Source: Streptomyces seoulensis (GTDB lineage Bacteria > Actinomycetota > Actinomycetes > Streptomycetales > Streptomycetaceae). From it: a stretch of DNA of 64,000 nucleotides. Under the pieces are notes generated by a model. It was not told the DNA's origin and did not search any database. It saw nothing but the letters and a program-made list of their open reading frames with translations. This document shows positions 54,876 through 64,000 of the stretch, in pieces. The translations under genes and the position numbers were made by a program. Location of the stretch: positions 62,001-126,000 of the forward strand of contig NZ_CP032229.1 of assembly GCF_004328625.1 (NCBI RefSeq), in the 5' to 3' direction. The number at the start of each line of letters is the position of its first letter. Positions within the stretch are counted from its first letter, which is position 1.

Positions 54876-56863
54876 ATGCGCAGGACCCCGGCCATCGGCC
54901 GCGTACCGGTACGTGATGTCCGGCCGGCCGTGGAGTGCGGCAGGCGCCCGGCGAAGGCGGTGGCCGGGGAGACGTTCCAGGTGACCGCGACCGTGTTCCG
55001 CGAGGGACATGACGCGGTGGGCGCCAATGTGGTCCTGCGTGGCCCCAAGGGCCGGCGCGGCCCGTGGACCCCGATGCGCGAGCTGTCCCCCGGCAGCGAC
55101 GTGTGGGGCGCGGACATCACCCCGGACGCCACCGGCCGCTGGACCTACCGCGTGGAGGCGTGGTCCGATCCGGTCGCCACCTGGCGGCACGCGGCCGGCA
55201 TCAAGATCCCGGCCGGGATCGACACCGGCCTGGTGCTGGAGGAGGGCGCGGAGCTGTACGAGCGCGCGGCCGCCGCAGCGCCCCGGGGTCCGGAGCGCGA
55301 CCTCGTCCTGGCCGCCGCCCACGCCCTCGGCGACGACACCCTCTCGGTGAACCACCGGCTGAAGGACGCCCTGGGCCCGGAGGTGGCGGCGGTCCTCGCC
55401 CGGTATCCCCTGCGCGATCTGGTGACCGCCTCGGACCCGATGCCGCTGCTGGTGGAGCGCGAGCGCGCCCTCTACGGCTCCTGGTACGAGTTCTTCCCCC
55501 GCTCGGAGGGCACCGTCGACCAGCCGCACGGCACCTTCCGGACGGCGGAGAAGCGTCTGGAGGCCATCGCGGAGATGGGCTTCGACGTGGTGTACCTCCC
55601 GCCGATCCACCCGATCGGGACCACGCACCGCAAGGGCCGCAACAACACCCTGACCGCGACCCCGGACGACGTCGGCGTGCCGTGGGCGATCGGCTCCCCC
55701 GAGGGGGGCCACGACGCCATTCACCCGGATCTCGGCACCCTGGACGACTTCGACCACTTCGTGGGCCGGGCAGGCGAGTTGGGCCTCGAGATCGCCCTGG
55801 ACTTCGCCCTCCAGTGCTCCCCGGACCACCCCTGGGTGGAGAAGTACCCCGAGTGGTTCCACCACCGCACGGACGGCACCATCGCGTACGCGGAGAACCC
55901 GCCGAAGAAGTACCAGGACATCTATCCGATCGCCTTCGACGCGGACATGGACGGCCTGGTCACCGAGACCGTGCGGGTGCTCCGGCACTGGATGGAGCAC
56001 GGTGTCCGCATCTTCCGCGTCGACAACCCGCACACCAAGCCCGTGGTGTTCTGGGAGCGCGTGATCGGCGAGATCAACCGCGCCGACCCCGATGTCATCT
56101 TCCTGGCGGAAGCCTTCACCCGTCCCGCGATGATGCACACCCTCGCCCAGGTCGGCTTCCAGCAGTCGTACACCTACTTCACCTGGCGCAACAGCAAGCA
56201 GGAGCTCACCGAGTACCTGACCGAGCTGTGCGGCGAATCGGCCGCCTACATGCGGCCCAACTTCTTCGCCAACACCCCCGACATCCTGCCCGGCTACCTC
56301 CAGCACGGCGGCCGGCCCGCCTTCGAGATCCGGGCCGTGCTCGCGGCGACGCTCTCTCCCGCCTGGGGCATCTACAGCGGCTACGAGCTGTGCGAGAACC
56401 AGGTGCTCCAGCCGGGCGGCGAGGAGTACCTCAACTCCGAGAAGTACCAGCTGGAGCGCCGGGACTGGGAGGCGGCCGCCCGCGAGGGCCGGACCATCGC
56501 GCCTCTCATCACCCGCCTCAACGAGATCCGCCGCGCCCACCCCGCGCTGCGTCAGCTGCGCAACCTCAGCTTCCACCGGACCGACAACGACGCGGTGCTC
56601 GCCTACAGCAAGCGCACCGGTGACGACACGGTCCTGGTGGTCGTCAGTCTCGACCCGCACCACACCCAGGAGGCCACGGTCTCGTTGGACCTGCCGCGAC
56701 TCGGCCTGGACTGGAACGACGCCCTGTCCGTGCACGACGAACTGACGGGCGAGACCTACCACTGGGGCCGCGACAACTACGTGCGCCTCAGCCCCGGCCG
56801 CGCCCCCGCGCACGTCCTGCGTGCCGAGCCGGCGACGTCCCAGATCGGAGGGCCTTCAGCGTC

Positions 56864-56867
<4 letters not shown>
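54876..56867 (+). CDS. glgE: Alpha-1,4-glucan:maltose-1-phosphate maltosyltransferase GlgE
   Basis: 663 residues, GH13_3. The nucleophile is D383 in [10 protein letters not shown] and the acid/base E412 in FLAEAFTRP; both are 29 residues apart as in S. coelicolor GlgE1. N-terminal and alpha-helical-bundle domains precede the barrel. It transfers maltosyl units from maltose 1-phosphate to the non-reducing end of alpha-glucan. ATG 54876 has GGAGGTGAG upstream. The stop overlaps treS (ATGA). Confidence 0.97.
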
Positions 56868-58582
<1,715 letters not shown>

Positions 58583-58613
58583 GCGCCCGGCGCCGAGGAA
58601 AGGACGCGTCACC

Positions 58614-59978
58614 ATGCCGAAGACCATCACCCTCAGCCCCCCGGCGGCGACCGGTGCCGACGGGCTCCTGGCCTCGCTCGGCGGCCTGCTCGGCGAATGG
58701 CTGCCCCGGCAGCGCTGGTTCGCGGGCAAGGACCGCCCGGCCACCGACCTGTCGGTGCTGTCCGTCACCGAGCTGTTCCCGGGCTGCCTGCACCTGCTGG
58801 TGAACGCCTCGCACGCACCCGTGCCCACGCCCGGCGGCACTCCCCCGCCCGGCGACTGCTACCAACTGCTGCTCGGCCTGCGCGAGCGGCCGCTGCCGAG
58901 CCTGGACCGGGCGTACATCGGGCGCGCCGAGCACGGCCCGCTGGCCGGGTTCGCCGTGTACGACGCGCTGCACGACCCGCGCTGCGCGCACCTGCTGCTG
59001 GAGCGGCTGCGGCGGCCCGGCACGGCGGGGCCGCTGCGCTTCGAGGTGGACGAGGCCGCCCACGTGCCCGGCGGCCTCGCGCCCCGGCTGCTGACCAGCG
59101 AGCAGTCCAACTCGTCGATCGTGTACGGCGACGCGTACATCCTCAAGCTGTTCCGCCGTATCCAGCCGGGCGTCAACCCGGATCTGGAGGTACCGCAGGC
59201 GCTGGCCGCGCAAGGGTGCGCGCGGGTGCCCGCGCCGGTGGCGTGGTTCTGCACCACCGCGCCGCGCCCGGCCACGCTGGGCGTGCTCCAGCCGTACCTG
59301 CCGGACGCGGTCGACGGCTGGGAGCTGGCCCTCGGGGCGCTGGCCCTGGGGGACGACTTCACCGCCGAGGCGACCGAGCTGGGCGGCGCCATGGCCGAGG
59401 TGCACCTCGCGCTGGCCGGGGCGTTCCCGCCGGCCGGCGGGGACGAGAACGCCGTCACGGCCGACGCGATGTGCGGACGGCTGGACGCGGCGGCGCGTGC
59501 GGTGCCGGGGCTGCGGCCCTATGTGCCGGGCCTGAGGGCCGCGTTCGGGGCGCTGGCCGCCCGCGACTCGGGGCCGGCCGCCCAGCGTGTCCACGGTGAC
59601 CTGCATCTGGGCCAGGTGCTGCGCGCCGGGTCCGACTGGTTCGTCATCGACTTCGAGGGCGAGCCCTCCCGTCCGCTCGCCGAGCGGCGGACCGCGCAGT
59701 CCCCGGTGCGTGACATCGCCGGGATGCTGCGCTCCTTCGACTACGCGGCGCGGCAGCGCCGCCCCTGGCGGCCCGAGTGGGCGAGCCGCTGCCGGGAGGC
59801 GTTCTGCGCGGGCTACGCGGCCCGCGCGGGCTGGGACCCGCGCGAGGAACACGCGCTGCTGCGCGCGCACGAGACGGACAGGGCGGTGTACGAGGTCCTG
59901 TACGAGGCGAGACACCGGCCGGACTGGCTTCCGGTCCCGATGGCGGCCATCGAGCGGCTCGCCGAGTGGAGAGGCTGA
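58614..59978 (+). CDS. mak: Maltokinase (Mak/Pep2)
   Basis: 454 residues. The N-terminal cap domain starts with LGEWLPRQRWFAGKDRP, diagnostic for maltokinases. The kinase core has SNSSIVYGDAYILKLFRR for the ATP lysine and RVHGDLHLGQVL with WFVIDFEGEPSRP for catalysis and metal binding. It phosphorylates maltose to maltose 1-phosphate for GlgE. ATG has GAGGAAAGGA upstream, and the stop is 3 bases before glgB. Confidence 0.96.
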   Translation: MPKTITLSPPAATGADGLLASLGGLLGEWLPRQRWFAGKDRPATDLSVLSVTELFPGCLHLLVNASHAPVPTPGGTPPPGDCYQLLLGLRERPLPSLDRAYIGRAEHGPLAGFAVYDALHDPRCAHLLLERLRRPGTAGPLRFEVDEAAHVPGGLAPRLLTSEQSNSSIVYGDAYILKLFRRIQPGVNPDLEVPQALAAQGCARVPAPVAWFCTTAPRPATLGVLQPYLPDAVDGWELALGALALGDDFTAEATELGGAMAEVHLALAGAFPPAGGDENAVTADAMCGRLDAAARAVPGLRPYVPGLRAAFGALAARDSGPAAQRVHGDLHLGQVLRAGSDWFVIDFEGEPSRPLAERRTAQSPVRDIAGMLRSFDYAARQRRPWRPEWASRCREAFCAGYAARAGWDPREEHALLRAHETDRAVYEVLYEARHRPDWLPVPMAAIERLAEWRG

Positions 59979-59981
59979 ACC

Positions 59982-62198
59982 ATGGCACTGCGCGACACTT
60001 CGCTGCCCGAGACCTCGGGCCCCGTCCGCACCTCGGACATCGCCCTGAAGGGCGAGGAGCGCGACCGTCTGCTGGGCGGCGCGCATCACGACCCGCACTC
60101 CCTGCTGGGCGCCCACCCGGTGCCGGACGGCGTGCTGTTCCGTGCCCTGCGCCCGAACGCGCGGGAGGTGAGCGTCCTGGCCGACGGGGTGCGCTCGCCG
60201 CTCGTCTCGGAGGGTGGCGGTCTCTTCTCGGCCGTGCTGCCCTACCGGGACATCCCTGCCTACGAGTTGGTGGTCGGCTACGAAGACGGGGGGGCGGGCG
60301 AGCAGACGGTGCACGACCCGTACCGTTTCGCGCCCGCGCTCGGTGAGCTGGATCTGCATCTGATCCGGGAGGGCCGGCACGAGGAGCTGTGGAAGGCGCT
60401 GGGCGCCGAGCCGATGACCCACGAGGGCGTCGCGGGCACCCGGTTCACCGTGTGGGCGCCGAACGCCCAAGGGGTGCGGCTGGCCGGTGAGTTCACCTTC
60501 TGGGACGGCACGCAGTACCCGATGCGCTCGCTGGGCGCGGCCGGGGTGTGGGAGGTGTTCCTGCCGGGGATCGGCGAGGGCGCGAAGTACAAGTTCGAGA
60601 TCACCTCGCGCCACGGCCACCGGTTCCTGAAGGCGGACCCGATGGCCCGGCTCACCGAGGTGCCGCCGGACACCGCCTCGGTCGTCACCTCCTCCCGCTA
60701 CGCGTGGGACGACGCCGAGTGGATGGCGCACCGGGGCGACACCCCCGTGCACCAAGCGCCGATGTCGGTGTACGAGGTGCATCTGCCGTCCTGGCGGCCG
60801 GGGCTGACCTATCGCGAGCTGGCGGAGGAACTGCCCGCGTACGTAAAGGACCTGGGCTTCACGCATGTCGAGCTGATGCCGGTGGCCGGGCACCCGTTCA
60901 GCGGGTCGTGGGGCTACCAGGTCACCTCGTACTACGCGCCCACCCCTCGGCTCGGTTCACCGGACGACTTCAAGTTCCTGGTGGACGCGCTGCACCGGGC
61001 GGGCATCGGCGTGATCATGGACTGGGTGCCGGCCCACTTCCCCAAGGACGACTGGGCGCTGGCCCGGTTCGACGGGGACCCGCTGTACGAGCCCGGGGAC
61101 TCCCGGCGCGCCGAGCACCCGGACTGGGGGACGTACGAGTTCGACTTCGGCCGGACCGAGGTGCGGAACTTCCTGGTCGCCAACGCGGTGTACTGGTGCG
61201 AGGAGTTCCACATCGACGGGCTGCGCGTGGACGCGGTGGCCTCGATGCTCTACCTGGACTACTCGCGGGATTCCGGCCAGTGGGCGCCGAACGTCTTCGG
61301 CGGGCGCGAGGACCTGGACGCGGTGGCGTTCCTCCAGGAGATGAACGCGACCGTGTACCGGCGCTGCCCGGGGGTGGTGACCATCGCCGAGGAGTCGACG
61401 GCATGGGAGGGCGTGACCCGGCCGACCGACAGCGGCGGTCTCGGGTTCGGGCTGAAGTGGAACATGGGCTGGATGCACGACTCGCTGGAGTACGTGCAGA
61501 AGGAGCCGGTGCACCGCAAGTACCACCACCACGACATGACGTTCTCGATGGTGTACGCGTACAGCGAGAACTACGTGCTGCCCATCTCGCACGACGAGGT
61601 GGTGCACGGCAAGCAGGCGCTGGTGTCGAAGATGCCCGGCGACTGGTGGCAGCGGCGCGCGAACCACCGGGCGTACCTGGGCTTCATGTGGGCTCACCCC
61701 GGCAAGCAACTGCTTTTCATGGGACAGGAGTTCGCGCAGGGCGCGGAGTGGTCGGAGAAGCACGGGCCGGAGTGGTGGCTGCTGGCCGACGACTACCACT
61801 CGGCGGCCGACCACCGGGGCATGCGGGATCTGGTGCGGGACCTGAACACGGCGTACCGGGACGCCCCGGCGCTGTGGCAGCGGGACACCGATCCGGGCGG
61901 CTTCCAGTGGTCGGTGTGCGACGCGGCCGACGACAACGTCTTCGCCTTCGTCCGGTACGCCGAGGACGGCACTCCCCTGCTGGCGGTGTCCAACTTCTCG
62001 CCCGTGGTCCGGGAGGACTACCGGCTCTGGGCGCCCGAGCAGGTGCCCGCCTGGCAGGAGGCGCTCAACACCGACGCGGCGGCCTACGGCGGCAGCGGCA
62101 TCCAGGTGGGCGACGCGGGCAAGCTCTGCCCGGAGGACGGCCGGCTGCGCCTGACGCTGCCGCCGCTCGCCACGGTCTGGCTGACGCCCGCCCGCTGA
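59982..62198 (+). CDS. glgB: 1,4-alpha-glucan branching enzyme GlgB
   Basis: 738 residues with an N-terminal extension and a CBM48 domain (GTRFTVWAPNAQGVRLAGEF) before the GH13 barrel. Catalytic residues: D417 in GLRVDAVASMLY, E470 in TIAEESTAWEG, and the histidine of LPISHDEVVHGK. It forms alpha-1,6 branches on the GlgE product. Last gene of the glgE-treS-mak-glgB operon; a strong terminator follows. Confidence 0.97.
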   Translation: MALRDTSLPETSGPVRTSDIALKGEERDRLLGGAHHDPHSLLGAHPVPDGVLFRALRPNAREVSVLADGVRSPLVSEGGGLFSAVLPYRDIPAYELVVGYEDGGAGEQTVHDPYRFAPALGELDLHLIREGRHEELWKALGAEPMTHEGVAGTRFTVWAPNAQGVRLAGEFTFWDGTQYPMRSLGAAGVWEVFLPGIGEGAKYKFEITSRHGHRFLKADPMARLTEVPPDTASVVTSSRYAWDDAEWMAHRGDTPVHQAPMSVYEVHLPSWRPGLTYRELAEELPAYVKDLGFTHVELMPVAGHPFSGSWGYQVTSYYAPTPRLGSPDDFKFLVDALHRAGIGVIMDWVPAHFPKDDWALARFDGDPLYEPGDSRRAEHPDWGTYEFDFGRTEVRNFLVANAVYWCEEFHIDGLRVDAVASMLYLDYSRDSGQWAPNVFGGREDLDAVAFLQEMNATVYRRCPGVVTIAEESTAWEGVTRPTDSGGLGFGLKWNMGWMHDSLEYVQKEPVHRKYHHHDMTFSMVYAYSENYVLPISHDEVVHGKQALVSKMPGDWWQRRANHRAYLGFMWAHPGKQLLFMGQEFAQGAEWSEKHGPEWWLLADDYHSAADHRGMRDLVRDLNTAYRDAPALWQRDTDPGGFQWSVCDAADDNVFAFVRYAEDGTPLLAVSNFSPVVREDYRLWAPEQVPAWQEALNTDAAAYGGSGIQVGDAGKLCPEDGRLRLTLPPLATVWLTPAR

Positions 62199-62223
62199 GC
62201 CCGCGCGACCGGCGCCCGACACG

Positions 62224-62256
62224 GGGCGGCCGGGGTCAGGACGACCCCGGCCGCCC
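62224..62256 (+). terminator. Terminator of the glg operon
   Basis: Perfect 14-bp stem GGGCGGCCGGGGTC / GACCCCGGCCGCCC with a 5-base loop, followed by TTTC. Confidence 0.88.
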
Positions 62257-62452
62257 TTTCGGCATGCCCCGGCGGCCCCACCGATACCGGTACGGAACGG
62301 CGGCACCCGGGGCCCACCGGACACCCGCAGGTCATCAGGGGATCACGACTTTCTCCTTCCCCGCACCGAAACCGCTTCCCCGCGCTACATTCGTGCACCG
62401 CCGACACAGAGCCGATCGGCGGGGTCACCCTCCGTACTTCCAGGAGCAGCGC

Positions 62453-64000
62453 ATGCGCGACGTCGCCTCCGCTCCGGCAGCGTTCCCGCCGCCCGCCGGC
62501 GGGCTCGCCGACACCGTCTTCGAAAGGGCCGAGGAGAACCCCGGCCTCCCGCTGCTCGCCCGGCACGCCAAGGGCGCCCCCGGCGGCTGGGAGACGGTCA
62601 CGGCCGGCCGGCTCCGCGACGAGGTGCTCGGGCTGGCCAAGGGGCTGGTGGCCGCCGGGATCTCGCCGGGCCACCGGGTCGCCCTGATGGCCCGCAACCG
62701 CTACGAGTGGACGGTGCTGGCGCACGCGCTGTGGACCGTGGGCGCGGAGGTCGTGCCGATCCATCCGACCTCCTCGCGGGATCAGGTCGAGTGGATCCTG
62801 CGGGACGCGGGCTGTGTGGCCGTGGCGGTCGAGGACGAGCTGGGCGTGATGACGGTCGGCACGGTGTGCGCGGTGCTGCCCCGGCTCCGGCACGTGTGGC
62901 AACTGGACGCGGGCGCGCTGGCCGAACTCACCGAGCGGGGCGTGGACATCCCGCTGACCACCGTGGAGTCGCTGCGCCGGATCGTGCTGCCGGACTCCAC
63001 CGCCGCCGTCACCTACACCTCCGGCGCCACCGGCCGCCCGATGGGCTGCGCGCTGAGCCACCGGGGTCTCGCCTACCCCTGCGACGTGCTGCTGGCCGGC
63101 TGGGGCCACACGGCGGCGCAGCCGGGCGAACAGCCCTCGGTATTGGCGTTCCTGCCGTTCTCGCACGTGTACGGGATCATGATCCAGACGATGTGCCTGC
63201 GTGGCGGCATCCTGATGGCGCACGAGCCGGAGATGACCGAGGAGGCGCTCGCCTCCGCGCTGAGCACCTTCCGGCCGACGTACCTCTACGGTGTCCCGTC
63301 CGTGTTCGAGAAGCTGTACAAGACGTTCCTGAGGGCCGCTCAGCAGGCGGGCAGGGGTGCGCTGTTCGAGCGGGCGGCGCAGACCGCGCGGGACTTCGCG
63401 GAGGCCGAGGAGCGCGCCCGGCTCGGCATCGGCACCGGCCCCGGGCTGGATCTGCGGCTGCAACACGCCCTGTACGAGCGGACGGTGTACCGCAAGCTCC
63501 GCTCCGCGCTCGGCGGCCGGGCCCGGCGGGGCACCTCGGGCGGGTCCTCGCTGAGCCGCGAACTGTCGCTGTTCTTCGAGGGCATCGGGCTGTACATCCA
63601 CGACGGGTACGGGCTGACGGAGACCTCGGGCGGGATCACCATGCAGCCGCTTGGCCGGGAGAAGTCGGGCACGGTGGGCGTGCCGCTGCCGGGCACCGAC
63701 GTCCGGGTGGCCGAGGACGGGGAGATCCTGGTGCACGGCCCGTCGGTGTTCCAGGGGTACATCGGCGACGAGGCGCGTACCCGGAGTGTGCTGCGCGGGG
63801 GCTGGCTGTCGACCGGGGACATCGGGCGGCTGGACCGGGAGGGGTATCTGACCATCACCGGCCGCAAGAAGGACCTCATCGTCACCTCCAGCGGCAAGAG
63901 CGTGGCGCCCGCCCCGCTGGAGCAGCGGCTGCGGATGCACCCCCTGATCCATCAGGCGGTGGTGGTCGGCGAGGACCGGCCCTGCATGGGCGCGCTGATC
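62453..64000 (+). CDS. AMP-dependent long-chain acyl-CoA synthetase (3' end outside window)
   Basis: 516 residues are visible. ATG 62453 has CAGGAG upstream. This is an ANL-superfamily enzyme of the FadD15-like type: P-loop TYTSGATGRPMGCALSH, FLPFSHVYG, DGYGLTETSGG, and GWLSTGDIGRLDREGYLTITGRKKD. It activates fatty acids as acyl-AMP and then acyl-CoA. The lysine normally found in the P-loop (TTGxPKG) is a methionine here. The C-terminal lid domain is incomplete. Confidence 0.93.
   Translation, partial: MRDVASAPAAFPPPAGGLADTVFERAEENPGLPLLARHAKGAPGGWETVTAGRLRDEVLGLAKGLVAAGISPGHRVALMARNRYEWTVLAHALWTVGAEVVPIHPTSSRDQVEWILRDAGCVAVAVEDELGVMTVGTVCAVLPRLRHVWQLDAGALAELTERGVDIPLTTVESLRRIVLPDSTAAVTYTSGATGRPMGCALSHRGLAYPCDVLLAGWGHTAAQPGEQPSVLAFLPFSHVYGIMIQTMCLRGGILMAHEPEMTEEALASALSTFRPTYLYGVPSVFEKLYKTFLRAAQQAGRGALFERAAQTARDFAEAEERARLGIGTGPGLDLRLQHALYERTVYRKLRSALGGRARRGTSGGSSLSRELSLFFEGIGLYIHDGYGLTETSGGITMQPLGREKSGTVGVPLPGTDVRVAEDGEILVHGPSVFQGYIGDEARTRSVLRGGWLSTGDIGRLDREGYLTITGRKKDLIVTSSGKSVAPAPLEQRLRMHPLIHQAVVVGEDRPCMGALI

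Overview
The window reads as a high-GC actinobacterial chromosome, almost certainly Streptomyces. The signs are third-position GC bias, frequent GTG and TTG starts, many secreted hydrolases, several RsbW-like kinases and PP2C phosphatases around a SigB/F-type sigma factor, and a GlgE/TreS/maltokinase/GlgB glucan operon. I see no rRNA, tRNA, CRISPR, transposase or phage structural genes. All assignments come from reading the sequence without a database search.

Layout. 1-6.65 kb is the 3' end of a biosynthetic operon: the tail of a hexapeptide-repeat protein (perhaps a Pls-like peptide synthetase), a one-module NRPS with half-condensation, A, T and TE domains, a SyrP-like Fe(II)/2-oxoglutarate oxygenase, and SbnB and SbnA, which make L-2,3-diaminopropionate. 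A hairpin closes it. 6.7-9.6 kb holds envelope-associated small proteins, an RsbW-like ATPase and a sugar permease. 10.0-12.9 kb holds a secreted I36-like protein and a GH16-GH64 beta-1,3-glucanase operon behind a LacI-type palindrome; the same palindrome recurs before a second GH64 gene at 38.7 kb. 13.1-24.9 kb is mostly transport and housekeeping (MHS permease, aldo/keto reductase, two-part cation/proton antiporter, DedA, CsbD, RsbW-like kinase, MASE1 and PP2C pair, mannosyltransferase-like protein, long-form GAPDH). A 166-bp CTAG-bounded inverted repeat at 19.44-19.61 kb supplies the stop codons of both convergent neighbours.

24.9-35 kb carries a TetR regulator with a palindrome over its promoter, an SGNH hydrolase, a class F sortase with a repeat-rich surface protein, a fructosamine-kinase-like gene, a two-gene graspetide locus (precursor plus ATP-grasp ligase), a membrane PP2C phosphatase and a secreted beta-lactamase-fold hydrolase. 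35-51.5 kb has a PucR-like regulator, YciO, a dienelactone hydrolase, GH64, an M4 protease, a two-component system, a TauD oxygenase, PrxQ, DoxX, an ATP-dependent DNA ligase, an NPP1-like secreted protein, the sigma factor and a VOC protein. 51.5-62.2 kb is alpha-glucan metabolism: glgX coupled to an RsbW-like ATPase on one strand, and DUF5133, glgE, treS, mak and glgB on the other. An AMP-forming acyl-CoA synthetase runs off the right edge.

The most interesting parts are the diaminopropionate NRPS operon, the reduced graspetide locus, the CTAG-bounded repeat that ends two genes, the shared glucanase operator, and the sortase with a non-LPXTG partner.
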